Below are positions 48,075 to 56,266 of a DNA stretch of 64,000 bases, in pieces. Both the position numbers and the translations under genes were made by a program. The stretch's first letter is position 1. Each line of letters opens with the position of its first letter. The stretch spans positions 1 to 64,000 of the forward strand of contig NZ_JAHREP010000003.1 in NCBI RefSeq assembly GCF_019084545.1, given 5' to 3'. This DNA comes from Marinobacterium ramblicola (GTDB taxonomy: Bacteria; Pseudomonadota; Gammaproteobacteria; Pseudomonadales; Balneatricaceae). The notes below the pieces were generated by a model that ran no database searches, was not told the origin of the DNA, and worked only from the letters and a program-made list of their open reading frames with translations.

Positions 48075-48701
48075 ATGAGCGTGCATGAGATTCGCCACCC
48101 GTTGGTGCGCCATAAACTGGGGCTGATGCGCTCCGTCAACAAGAGTACCCGCAGCTTCAGGCAGCTGGCCGCCGAAGTGGGCTGCTTGCTGACCTACGAG
48201 GCAACCAAGGATTTCGAACTCGAAGAGTATGAGGTCGAGGGCTGGTGCGGCCCGATCCAGGCCGAGCGTATAAAAGGCAAGAAGATCACCGTGGTACCGA
48301 TTCTGCGCGCCGGACTCGGGATGCTGGATGGTGTGCTGGAGCTGGTACCCAGTGCCAAGATCTCCGTGGTTGGGCTCTACCGCAATGAGGAGACGCTGGA
48401 GCCGGTGGCCTATTTCGAGAAGCTGGCCAATGATATCGAGGAGCGTATGTCCTTGATCGTCGATCCGATGCTGGCCACCGGTGGCTCGATGATCGCCACC
48501 ATCGACATGCTCAAGAAAGCCGGTTGTACCAGTATCCGCGCACTGGTGCTGGTGGCGGCCCCGGAGGGGATCGAGAAGGTGCAGGCGGCACACCCGGATG
48601 TGGATATCTTCACCGCCTCTATCGACTCCCATCTCAACGAGAAGGGCTACATCATTCCCGGGCTCGGCGATGCCGGTGACAAGATTTTTGGAACCAAGTA
48701 G
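48075..48701 (+). CDS. upp: Uracil phosphoribosyltransferase
   Basis: 208 aa; uracil + PRPP to UMP. PRPP motif [19 protein letters not shown] and C-terminal [17 protein letters not shown] are diagnostic. Start set at ATG 48075 ([16 protein letters not shown]) with gagagggg upstream; an in-frame start at 48021 would add 18 residues. Ten bases before uraA. Confidence 0.97.
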   Translation: MSVHEIRHPLVRHKLGLMRSVNKSTRSFRQLAAEVGCLLTYEATKDFELEEYEVEGWCGPIQAERIKGKKITVVPILRAGLGMLDGVLELVPSAKISVVGLYRNEETLEPVAYFEKLANDIEERMSLIVDPMLATGGSMIATIDMLKKAGCTSIRALVLVAAPEGIEKVQAAHPDVDIFTASIDSHLNEKGYIIPGLGDAGDKIFGTK

Positions 48702-48711
48702 GTAACAACGG

Positions 48712-50019
48712 ATGAACGACTTGAACCTGATGGCGAATAGTGGCGCGCGCAGCTGGCGCACGATCCTGGCCGGTGCACAGATGCTGTTCGTGGCCTTTGG
48801 AGCACTGGTGTTGATGCCGTTGTTGACCGGGCTTGATCCCAGCGTTGCGCTGTTTACCGCCGGTATCGGTACCCTGCTGTTTCATCTGGTGACCGGGCTG
48901 AAAGTGCCGATCTTCCTGGCCTCCTCCTTCGTATTCATCGCGCCGATCAGCTACGCGACGCAAACCTGGGGCGTGCCTGCCACCATGGGCGCGCTGATGG
49001 CGGCGGGGCTGGTGTACATGCTGCTGGCACTGGTGGTCAAGCTGCGCGGACCGGGCATTATCCACCGCATCATGCCGCCGGTGGTTACCGGCCCGGTGAT
49101 CATGATCATCGGTTTGGGGTTGGCACCGATTGCCGTCAACATGGCGATGGGCAAGAGCGGCGATGGTTCCATCGAGCTGTTCCCCTATCTGGATGCGCTG
49201 CTGGTATCGATGGTGGCGCTGGTGACGACGCTGCTGGTCTCGGTGTTTGCCAACGGCATCTTCCGTTTGCTGCCGATACTCTCGGGTGTGTTCGTCGGTT
49301 ACCTGGTGGCGCTGTTCACCGGCATGGTGGATCTGAGCCAGGTACAGGCGGCACCACTGGTGGCGATACCGGCATTCGTGACACCGGAGTTCAACTGGCA
49401 GGCGATCCTGTTCATGATTCCGGTGGCGATCGCGCCGGCGATCGAGCATGTCGGCGATATCATAGCCATCGGCAACGTGACCGGACGCGACTATATCCGC
49501 AAACCGGGCCTGCAGCGCACGCTGTTCGGCGATGGCCTGGCCACCAGCGCGGCGGCGCTGTTCGGTGGGCCGCCCAATACCACCTATTCCGAGGTGACCG
49601 GCGCGGTGATGCTGACCAAGGCATTTAATCCGGTGGTGATGCTCTGGGCGGCCGGATTCGCCATTCTGCTCGCCTTCGTCTCCAAGTTCGGTTTGCTGCT
49701 GCAGACGATTCCGGCGCCGGTGATGGGCGGTATCCTGATCCTGCTGTTCGGCTCGATCGCTTCGGTGGGGCTCAATACCCTGATCAAGGCCAAGGTCGAC
49801 CTGGCCAAGCAGCGCAACCTGGTGATCGTCGCCACCACGCTGGTGTTCGGCATCGGTGGCATGGCGATAGGCTCGGGAGATCTGAATCTGCAGGGCGTCA
49901 GCCTGTGCGGCATCGTGGCGATTGTGCTTAACCTGGTGCTACCGGGGGCGGATCCCGTCGCGAACGATCTGCATGAGGAGGATGAAGTGGTCGAGGATAT
50001 GATCGAACACAGCCGGTAA
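48712..50019 (+). CDS. uraA: Uracil permease (NCS2 family)
   Basis: 435 aa membrane transporter with about 14 hydrophobic segments. NCS2 features: QMLFVAFGALVLMPLLTGLDPS near the N-terminus, AIAPAIEHVGDIIAIG (conserved Glu in the substrate site) and GGPPNTTYSEVTG. Directly downstream of upp, so uracil uptake and salvage are coupled. No terminator is obvious after it. Confidence 0.95.
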   Translation: MNDLNLMANSGARSWRTILAGAQMLFVAFGALVLMPLLTGLDPSVALFTAGIGTLLFHLVTGLKVPIFLASSFVFIAPISYATQTWGVPATMGALMAAGLVYMLLALVVKLRGPGIIHRIMPPVVTGPVIMIIGLGLAPIAVNMAMGKSGDGSIELFPYLDALLVSMVALVTTLLVSVFANGIFRLLPILSGVFVGYLVALFTGMVDLSQVQAAPLVAIPAFVTPEFNWQAILFMIPVAIAPAIEHVGDIIAIGNVTGRDYIRKPGLQRTLFGDGLATSAAALFGGPPNTTYSEVTGAVMLTKAFNPVVMLWAAGFAILLAFVSKFGLLLQTIPAPVMGGILILLFGSIASVGLNTLIKAKVDLAKQRNLVIVATTLVFGIGGMAIGSGDLNLQGVSLCGIVAIVLNLVLPGADPVANDLHEEDEVVEDMIEHSR

Positions 50020-50147
50020 CCAGCGATCAACGTCGCCACTATCCGAAAGCGTGTGTCCCCGTGTCGGCATTATCCGAGCGATCCGTCACGGGACGAGTAC
50101 CGCCAGGGCAATACGTTGGGCCTTCACACCGCGCCAAACTCAAAGGT

Positions 50148-50474
50148 TCAGGCTTGCAGTAACCGCCGTTGCAGCAATGCCTGCATATCGCGGCGACCGT
50201 CGGCAATCACCATGACATAAACATTATCGATCATGACCCGGTAAATGATGCGGTAGGGCTTGAAAAGAATCTCACGGTACTCGCGAAGTCCGATGGCCAA
50301 CAGCTCCTGCGGATAGGCTCCTCGTTCCGGATTTTCAGAGAGCCTCGAGAGGGCATTCTCTATTTGATCGAGAACGTAATCCGCCTTTCCCGGTGCGTCG
50401 TGAGACTCGATATAGTCGTACAACTCTTCCAGGTCGCGGGATGCATCGTTGGTCAGCAATACCTGGAACGCCAT
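50148..50474 (-). CDS. RelE/ParE-superfamily toxin
   Basis: 108 aa small basic protein of the ParE/RelE toxin fold: DASRDLEELYDYIE helix, RLSENPERGAYP loop and the C-terminal YREILFKPYRIIYRVMIDNVY core with VMVIADGRRDMQALLQRRLL. Start codon overlaps the stop of the antitoxin gene (TGATG), typical of toxin-antitoxin operons. It resembles ParE (gyrase poison) more than mRNase RelE, but the target cannot be settled by sequence. Confidence 0.88.
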   Translation of the reverse strand: MAFQVLLTNDASRDLEELYDYIESHDAPGKADYVLDQIENALSRLSENPERGAYPQELLAIGLREYREILFKPYRIIYRVMIDNVYVMVIADGRRDMQALLQRRLLQA

Positions 50475-50755
50475 CAGCAATCCTTTCGCCGATCTCGTAG
50501 CCTCTGGACAACATCACCGGAGGGCTGAACCTTGCCTTCCTCGATCTGCCGCGTGCCGAGCGCCAGGATCTTCAGAAGAGCCAGGGTTTCCTGAGTTTGT
50601 TCATAGCTTTCGATATCCTGTATTACAACCTTGGCTTCCCCATTCTGAGTGATGACCAAGGGCTCGCCTTTCCCCGACAGGTTACGCACGATCTCTGCGG
50701 CATGGGCCTTCAGGTAACTGATCGGTTTGATCTGACTCGATAGTTTCATAGCCAC
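50474..50755 (-). CDS. Phd/YefM-type antitoxin
   Basis: 93 aa. The N-terminal IKPISYLKAHAAEIVRNLS is the Phd/YefM DNA-binding fold, followed by GEPLVITQNGEAKVVIQDIESY and a variable C-terminal toxin-binding tail. It precedes and overlaps the toxin gene, so it also is expected to autorepress the operon. gagagtggctATG upstream gives a good ribosome site. Confidence 0.9.
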   Translation of the reverse strand: MAMKLSSQIKPISYLKAHAAEIVRNLSGKGEPLVITQNGEAKVVIQDIESYEQTQETLALLKILALGTRQIEEGKVQPSGDVVQRLRDRRKDC

Positions 50756-50951
50756 TCTCCTTTTGTGACCAAATTTAGTCCGAAAACAGGTCTGTCGTCA
50801 ATCCGAAGCTCTGTACAAGGATGCCGAGGCACAAGCGAGTCACGTCATAACGCGCCGGGTTAACCGGGTTTACGACTTCAACTTGCCCTACCTTTTTACC
50901 CTCATTGCGGCCGCGACGGTCAAGGCAGGGCCGCAACGTCCGAACCTGCTC

Positions 50952-51557
50952 TTATCGAAGCACGATGTTGTACAGCGCGGATCGATACAGTTCCGATTTG
51001 GTTATCGGTCCGTTGTAGCCAAATGAGCGAATCTCGGTTTCCCTGGCTTTGGCATCGTCAGCCTGTAATCGTGGATCCAGAACTACCTCTTCAAACAGCG
51101 TGTCGGGGTTTATCTCGATAGGGAGAAGGAGGGAATTATCATGATCATCCCCGGGCTCGACAAAGATGAGTCGCACTTCGCGCTCATGATCAACGGGTTC
51201 GCGCTTGATCAACAGAGAACGTGCGTGGCCGATACCGCCTGCGAAAGCCTTTAACTGCACTTACATGTTGTGCGGCGATATCCTGTGCCATGTATTCAAC
51301 CTGCCCAAGGAAACACGCATCCAAAGGGTCTATCGGGCTTGCATCCCACGGCGCGGCGAGTAGCTTGCGAGCCGTCGTTCGAACCTTGATCCCTTCCAGG
51401 TCAACTGTCTGGTTCCGGCCTGTATCGGGAGCTTTATCCACGTGCCGTCCTGCCTGTAGGTGATACCGCACCCGATAAGGAAATTTTCGAATGGGTCATC
51501 CCATAGCCGTGGGGCCACAAGAGCGAGCGATCTTTTCTGTACAGCCCGGCGGAAGCG
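50952..51557 (-). pseudogene. DUF2971 family gene, frameshifted and truncated
   Basis: Three successive minus-strand frames carry one protein: LALVAPRLWDDPFENFL (near 51540-51480), then GIKVRTTARKLLAAPW and FLGQVEYMAQDIAA (near 51410-51250), then RSLLIKREPVDHEREVRLIF to the end at 50952. These match the order of DUF2971 motifs, but at least two frame changes (near 51450 and 51245) and loss of the usual start break it. The N-terminal part lies inside direct repeat copy A. DUF2971 genes are commonly found in defence and mobile regions; function unknown. Confidence 0.7.
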
Positions 51558-51839
51558 GGTACTGCTGGAGGCTTCCGGTTTCGGGCCGCCACTCACCCCG
51601 GCTGTCGGCTACGGCTCCAACTGTCGGCTTCCTGCGGTGGCAGGGTGTCCAGGTTGGCAACGGCATAGAGCTTGGCCTGTTTGAGCGCCTGTTGATCGTC
51701 CATATTCTGCGAGAGCAGCTGCTCCTGATAGGTTTTCGGCGTGACACCGAGGTACTTCTTGAACACCCGGCAAAAATAGGAGTGGTCACGGTAGCCGACG
51801 GTCAGGGCCACATCGAGGATCTGCAGGTCGGGGTTCTCC
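51344..51839. repeat. 496-bp direct repeat, copy A
   Basis: Matches 52499-52994 without gaps and with about 14 mismatches (about 97% identity), offset exactly 1155 bases. It carries a DUF2971 N-terminal fragment and the last 81 codons of the AraC-family gene. The left flank continues the DUF2971 remnant, so the left border is the original junction; the right border is an abrupt break in the AraC coding sequence. Confidence 0.95.
51593..51839 (-). pseudogene. 3' fragment of the AraC-family regulator gene (duplicate)
   Basis: Encodes the last 81 residues of the regulator at 52748-53647, including the second helix-turn-helix (MALTVGYRDHSYFCRVFKK) and the tail; differs by a few substitutions (MDDQQALKQ against MDEQQTLKQ). 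The gene is cut exactly at the right edge of repeat copy A, so it lacks the receiver domain and half of the DNA-binding domain. Confidence 0.9.
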
Positions 51840-51882
51840 CGAAATGTTGTTCTGCCCCCTTTTTCGCCTTTTTCGTAACGTC

Positions 51883-52116
51883 TCAGGTTGCGATCTTGCG
51901 GTAAAGAGCATCCGGAGCCAAGTCCGCATCATTGGGCCAGCACACCGCGCCGAATTCATCGACTCGCGCCAGGGCAAAGAACTCGGGATCTTTCAGTGGC
52001 TCGAACATGGGGCCGAACAATCGGTCGGCGATGGATATCTCCCCCTGGGTGCCATCTTCGAAGGCCAAGGCCAAAGTGTAACCTGGTTTTGTTTGTACGC
52101 TTGTAACTCTATGCAT
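51883..52116 (-). CDS. DUF2442 family protein
   Basis: 77 aa DUF2442 protein: MHRVTSVQTKPGYTLALAFEDG, then GEISIADRLFGPMFEPLKDPEFFALA and VCWPNDADLAPDALY, the usual family core. It is the second gene of a DUF4160-DUF2442 pair, 5 bases downstream of the first. These pairs recur in bacterial genomes and are treated as likely toxin-antitoxin-like modules, but no activity is established. It lies in the unique 659-bp segment between the repeats. Confidence 0.88.
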   Translation of the reverse strand: MHRVTSVQTKPGYTLALAFEDGTQGEISIADRLFGPMFEPLKDPEFFALARVDEFGAVCWPNDADLAPDALYRKIAT

Positions 52117-52121
52117 CGGGT

Positions 52122-52382
52122 TTACTCCAGAGGTTCGATCTTTCGGAGAGGCTGATGCTGTTCGGCCAGTTCCCAGTCTGTAAGAAGTGCTTGGCGGTGC
52201 TCCACGGCCCATTCGATGACCAGCGCTTTTGCCCGTTTGGGAAGGAATCCTTCGAGAACCTCCAGAGTCTCTATCGAGAACTGTGCCTCATGTTCACCGT
52301 AATAGGCATGGAAGTGTGGCGGGTTATGGTCGTCGTAATACATACGGATCAGGATACCGAAGAACTCGCTGATGGTTGGCAC
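52122..52382 (-). CDS. DUF4160 family protein
   Basis: 86 aa DUF4160 protein with the full family signature: MPTISEFFGILIRMYYDDHNPPHFHAYYGEHEA (quoted motif core: DDHNPPHFHAYYGE) and LVIEWAVEHRQALLTDW. Complete, with ggagaggtggggcg upstream of ATG. First gene of the pair with DUF2442. Confidence 0.9.
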   Translation of the reverse strand: MPTISEFFGILIRMYYDDHNPPHFHAYYGEHEAQFSIETLEVLEGFLPKRAKALVIEWAVEHRQALLTDWELAEQHQPLRKIEPLE

Positions 52383-52498
52383 GCCCCACCTCTCCTCTGC
52401 TTAAGCCGATATCAATAATAAACAATGAGCCATGATGTCAATGGTGTTGCAGAAGCTCAACCCAAAATAGGGCTTGGTCCTGCCCCTCCGGCCACGTC

Positions 52499-52715
52499 TC
52501 CCACGGCGCGGCGAGTAGCTTGCGAGCCGTCGTTCGAACCTTGATCCCTTCCAGGTCAACTGTCTGGTTCCGGCCTGTATCGGGAGCTTTATCCACGTGC
52601 CGTCCTGTCTGTAGGTGATACCGCACCCGATAAGGAAATTTTCGAATGGGTCATCCCAGAGCCGTGGGGCCACAAGAGCGAGCGATCTTTTCTGTACAGC
52701 CTGGCGGAAGCGGGT
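52499..52715 (-). pseudogene. DUF2971 N-terminal fragment (duplicate)
   Basis: Repeats the LALVAPRLWDDPFENFLIG segment and GIKVRTTARKLLAAPW block of the DUF2971 remnant in copy A, then breaks at the repeat edge at 52499. Non-functional. Confidence 0.75.
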
Positions 52716-52994
52716 ACTGCTGGAGGCTTCCGGTTTCGGGCCGCCACTCACCCCGGCCGTCGGCTACGGCTCCAACTGTCGGCTTCCTGCGGTGGCAGGG
52801 TGTCCAGGTTGGCAACGGCATAGAGCTTGGCCTGTTTGAGCGTCTGCTGTTCGTCCATATTCTGGGAGAGCAGCTGCTCCTGATAGGTTTTCGGCGTGAC
52901 ACCGAGGTACTTCTTGAACACCCGGCAGAAGTAGGAGTGGTCGCGGTAGCCGACGGTCAGGGCTACATCGAGTATCTGCAGGTCGGGATTCTCC
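52499..52994. repeat. 496-bp direct repeat, copy B
   Basis: Second copy of 51344-51839. Its right side runs uninterrupted into the intact AraC-family gene, so the right border is native; the left border is a break inside the DUF2971 fragment. Confidence 0.95.
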
Positions 52995-53647
52995 AGCAGC
53001 CGGGTGGCCTCCTTCATGCGCAGTTGTTGCAGCATCTCCTGGAAGGTGACGTCATAGGCTTTTTTAAACATGCGGCTGAACTGCAGTGGACGCATATTGC
53101 AGAACCTGGCCAACTGTTCTTCGGTAATGTGCTCCCCCAGATGCAGCTGCATATAGGACAGCGCCGGATGCACCGCCCGGGTTTCCAGGCTGCTGCCGTG
53201 AAAACGTGACTCCTCTGGTAGCCTCAGCATAGGGCTGGCTGCAGTCAAGGCTGTGGGATCCTGGGCGGCCTCCTCTATGCAACGGGAGATGGCGCCGATC
53301 TGGTACTCCGCCGCCGAGCGCGCCATCGGCTTGAGCAGTATCTCCCACACCCTGACCCTCAACGCCCAGACCATCAGCGACTCGGAGTGCTGCTCGGTCA
53401 TCATGATGATCGGCAGCAGCGGGTGCCGTTCATGCAGCTCACGCATCAGTGTCAAGCCATGCATATCGGGGTAGTCAAAGTCGAAACAGATGGCGCAAGG
53501 TGTAATACGCCGATGATCAAAAACGGGGTTGTGAGGATCCAGATTCTCGATTTGAAACGCTGCCCTGAACAGCTCCAGCAGGGTAGCAGAGCGCTCCGAG
53601 CTGCGCAGATCGATCCACAGAACCGGAGACTTGCAACGCTGAGACAT
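52748..53647 (-). CDS. Receiver-AraC response regulator
   Basis: 299 aa. Residues 8-110 form a response-regulator receiver: D56 in CFDFDYPDMHG (phosphoacceptor position, DxxxP spacing), T84 in IMMT and K106 in LLKPM. Residues about 160-258 form an AraC-type DNA-binding domain with two helix-turn-helix units (ITEEQLARFCNMRPLQFSRMF and ILDVALTVGYRDHSYFCRVF). No histidine kinase gene is adjacent. It is divergent from the Tad pilus operon, with 353 bases between, and is the obvious candidate to regulate it. Confidence 0.92.
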   Translation of the reverse strand: MSQRCKSPVLWIDLRSSERSATLLELFRAAFQIENLDPHNPVFDHRRITPCAICFDFDYPDMHGLTLMRELHERHPLLPIIMMTEQHSESLMVWALRVRVWEILLKPMARSAAEYQIGAISRCIEEAAQDPTALTAASPMLRLPEESRFHGSSLETRAVHPALSYMQLHLGEHITEEQLARFCNMRPLQFSRMFKKAYDVTFQEMLQQLRMKEATRLLENPDLQILDVALTVGYRDHSYFCRVFKKYLGVTPKTYQEQLLSQNMDEQQTLKQAKLYAVANLDTLPPQEADSWSRSRRPG

Positions 53648-54000
53648 GACGAACGATCCCCCTACTTTTTATTGCCAATACTCTGCAGTGGGTCCCTCCA
53701 GTCGTTACATCCCTGATGGACAGCTTTCAGTGTAGTTAAGGTTTCGTAACGCCAGGGCGCGTTTAATCGTCATTCTTTTCATACAGAACAGGCTTAAACG
53801 CAATTTGAACTCATCAAGGGAGGAGGTTGTAACACCCGAGTTACAGCCCCATCAAAATAGTTCTACTTTTCCCGCAAGATAGTCCCAGCGCCCTTTCCCC
53901 CCCCTGCCTATAGTCAACCACGTACCGGGTGACGAGCCGCTGTGAAGCGATCGATCCGGGATATTCGGCCTGTAGAGGCTTAATCAACGAGGGCGGAACA
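53648..54000. promoter_or_regulatory. Regulatory region between the AraC-type regulator and flp
   Basis: 353 bases with no convincing gene. It contains TGTAAC-N6-GTTACA (53828-53845), a perfect inverted repeat of a size that suits a regulator dimer, a C-tract at 53897-53905, and a ribosome site (gagggcgg) before flp. It must hold the promoters of both divergent units; I could not assign -35/-10 boxes confidently. Confidence 0.5.
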
Positions 54001-54219
54001 ATGAACGTAATCACTCGGAAAATGGTGGACTTCTTTAAGGAGGAAGAGGGGTTGACGACGGTGGAGTATGCGATTGCGGGCAGTCTGGTGGCTGCTGCGG
54101 TGATTGTTGCATTCACAGATCTTGGATGTGAAGTCGGCGAAGTTATTCAGGCAATTGCGGACACCATCGATACTGGTGCTGAAGTTGACCAGGCAGATGC
54201 TTGCGGCGTGGCGGCATAA
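54001..54219 (+). CDS. flp: Flp-type pilin
   Basis: 72 aa type IVb pilin, the major subunit of Tad pili. Leader MNVITRKMVDFFKEEEG, cleavage after G17, mature start LTTVEYAIAG with Glu at +5 and Tyr at +6 (the EY hallmark), and a hydrophobic assembly helix. The C-terminus is acidic and has two Cys (C43, C68) that may form a disulfide. First gene of the Tad cluster. Confidence 0.95.
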   Translation: MNVITRKMVDFFKEEEGLTTVEYAIAGSLVAAAVIVAFTDLGCEVGEVIQAIADTIDTGAEVDQADACGVAA

Positions 54220-54257
54220 TCAGTGGGTAGATAAACGGCAGTAGTAAGGGAGGCAGT

Positions 54258-54836
54258 ATGTTGTCATTTCAAACCTACGACGGCTCGACGCTCCTCCTGC
54301 TGCTGATCCTGACATTGGCGGCACTGACGGACTGGCGCCGCCACCGTATCCCCAACTGGCTGACCTACGGTGCATTCACGCTGGGGTTGCTGCTGCAATA
54401 TCTTTTCCTTCATCTGGATGGAGTGTTTACCGGTCTGAAGGGCGCGGGCACGGGCCTCCTGGTCCTGCTGCCCTTCTACCTGACCGGCGGCATGGGGGCC
54501 GGGGATGTCAAGCTGATGGCAGCCATTGGATCGTTCGTCGGTCCGATGGCTGCACTTACCTCAGCCTGTTTTGCCTTGGTGGCGGGCGGTTGTGTTGCTC
54601 TGTATCTGATCCTGCGCAGCGGGGAGTTGGCCAGTCTGTACCGCCGATACCTGGTCATGATCACCGCGCGCACGCTGGTGCCGGCGGAGCCCGGCTCGGT
54701 GGCCCGCCGCCGCTTTCCTTTCTCTTCGGCGATTGCCGTCGGCACCCTGGCCTACCAGGGGCTGATCGGCAGGTTGGAGTTCTATCACCTGACGACCCAG
54801 GTCACCTATCAACTGCAGGCATGGGGCATTCTGTGA
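54258..54836 (+). CDS. cpaA: Prepilin peptidase CpaA/TadV
   Basis: 192 aa A24-family aspartic prepilin peptidase that cleaves the Flp and TadE/G leaders. Several membrane helices. Catalytic Asp residues D25 (TDWRRHRIPNWLT) and D83 (GGMGAGDVKLM) are intact. It lacks the N-methylase domain of PilD, as usual for TadV. Its stop overlaps the start of the downstream ATPase. Confidence 0.93.
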   Translation: MLSFQTYDGSTLLLLLILTLAALTDWRRHRIPNWLTYGAFTLGLLLQYLFLHLDGVFTGLKGAGTGLLVLLPFYLTGGMGAGDVKLMAAIGSFVGPMAALTSACFALVAGGCVALYLILRSGELASLYRRYLVMITARTLVPAEPGSVARRRFPFSSAIAVGTLAYQGLIGRLEFYHLTTQVTYQLQAWGIL

Positions 54837-56266
54837 TGAAAAGTGTAATGGATAATGTAATGAACGGTATAACGGATACCGATTCCGATATCCGCATTTT
54901 GCCCGAAGCGGATGGCGAACCCTGCGCAACCTTGTCGAGGCTACGTAACCTGGCGCCGCGACCGCTGACGCTGGATGAAACCGGCCTCAGTCGCCATTTC
55001 CTGACCGAACTACTGGTCAAGCATCTGTACGACGCAGGCCTGTTGACCGCCAAACAGCTGATGCAGCGCACGGCGCTGGCCGGGCCGGTACTCGAGGCGC
55101 TGATCGAGCATCTGCGCAAGGAGGTGCTGATCGAGGTGCACGGCCAGGGGTTCGACAAGCGCGAGCTCAGCTATAGCCTGACCCAGCGCGGTCGGGATGC
55201 CGCGATCGATGCCTATGCGCGCAGCGGCTACCTGGGACCCGCACCGGTGACGATCGAACAGTATCGCACACTGGTTCAGGCGCAAACGGTGCACGGCTGC
55301 AAGGTCACCGCCGTGTCGCTGAACCGGTTGTTCGAGCAGGTGGTGCTGCGCGATTCGCTGAAGCAGCAACTGGGCCCGGCGATGAACTCCGGCCGCGCCA
55401 TCTTTATCTACGGCCCGGCCGGTACCGGCAAGACCTATATCACCCAGAAGCTGACCGGGCTGTTCGACGACAGCTGCCTGATCCCCTACGCGATCTCGGT
55501 GAACGAGCAGGTGGTGTCGCTGTTCGACCCGCTGCTGCACCAGCCGATCGAGGAGTCGATCCATACGCCGAGCCTGCTGTTCGAGCAGGGCTACGACCCG
55601 CGCTTCGTCAACTGCCGCCGCCCGCGGCTGGTGACCGGCGGCGAGCTGGGCATGGATATGCTGGAGATCCACTTCAACCCGGTGACCAAGGAGTACCAGG
55701 CGCCGCTGCAGCTGAAGGCGAACAACGGCATCTTTATCATCGACGATATGGGGCGCCAGCGCGCCACGCCGATGGAGATCTTCAACCGCTGGATCGTGCC
55801 GATGGAGGAGAAACAGGACTACCTGACGCTGGGTGCGGGACGCCATTTCCAGACCCCGTTCGATCAGATCCTGGTGTTCTCCTCCAACATCAACCCGCTG
55901 GAGCTGGCCGACGAGGCGTTCCTGCGCCGTATCGGCTACAAGGTCTATTTCGGTTACCTGGAGGCGGACGAATACAGCCGGATCTGGCAACAGGTCTGTG
56001 CCGAAAAGGGAGTCGATTTCGATCCCGCGCTGCTCGATTTCACGTTGACCCAACTGCACGCACGGCGCGATGTCGCGCTGCGCCCCTGCCACCCCCGCGA
56101 TCTGCTGGGGATGGCGCAGGACCGCGTGCGCTATCTCGGCGGCGATGCCGCATCACTTGACGCTCAAGCTCTGACCTGGGCCTGGGACAGCTACTTCGTC
56201 AGCCTCGACGCTGAAGTGGAGATGTCACCAAGTCCTGATGCCAGGAGGAGGAATGATCATGTTTAA
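54836..56266 (+). CDS. AAA+ family ATPase of the Tad cluster
   Basis: 476 aa, not a named Tad component. N-terminal about 150 residues are helical with a winged-helix-like segment (GLSRHFLTELLVKHLYDAGLL, then SYSLTQRGRDAAI). AAA+ core: Walker A YGPAGTGKT (192-200), Walker B GIFIIDDMG (298-306), sensor 1 SSNINP and an arginine finger candidate in AFLRRIGYKV. C-terminal sensor-2/lid region ends near RDLLGMAQDRVRYL. Start ATG 54836 overlaps the tadV stop (alternatives 54848, 54860). Distinct from the CpaF/TadA secretion ATPase, which is also present downstream. Confidence 0.88.
   Translation: MKSVMDNVMNGITDTDSDIRILPEADGEPCATLSRLRNLAPRPLTLDETGLSRHFLTELLVKHLYDAGLLTAKQLMQRTALAGPVLEALIEHLRKEVLIEVHGQGFDKRELSYSLTQRGRDAAIDAYARSGYLGPAPVTIEQYRTLVQAQTVHGCKVTAVSLNRLFEQVVLRDSLKQQLGPAMNSGRAIFIYGPAGTGKTYITQKLTGLFDDSCLIPYAISVNEQVVSLFDPLLHQPIEESIHTPSLLFEQGYDPRFVNCRRPRLVTGGELGMDMLEIHFNPVTKEYQAPLQLKANNGIFIIDDMGRQRATPMEIFNRWIVPMEEKQDYLTLGAGRHFQTPFDQILVFSSNINPLELADEAFLRRIGYKVYFGYLEADEYSRIWQQVCAEKGVDFDPALLDFTLTQLHARRDVALRPCHPRDLLGMAQDRVRYLGGDAASLDAQALTWAWDSYFVSLDAEVEMSPSPDARRRNDHV

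Noticed and set aside
51344-52994. Repeat as an assembly duplication
   Set aside because: The copies differ at about 14 positions, many synonymous in the AraC frame, and have different flanks.
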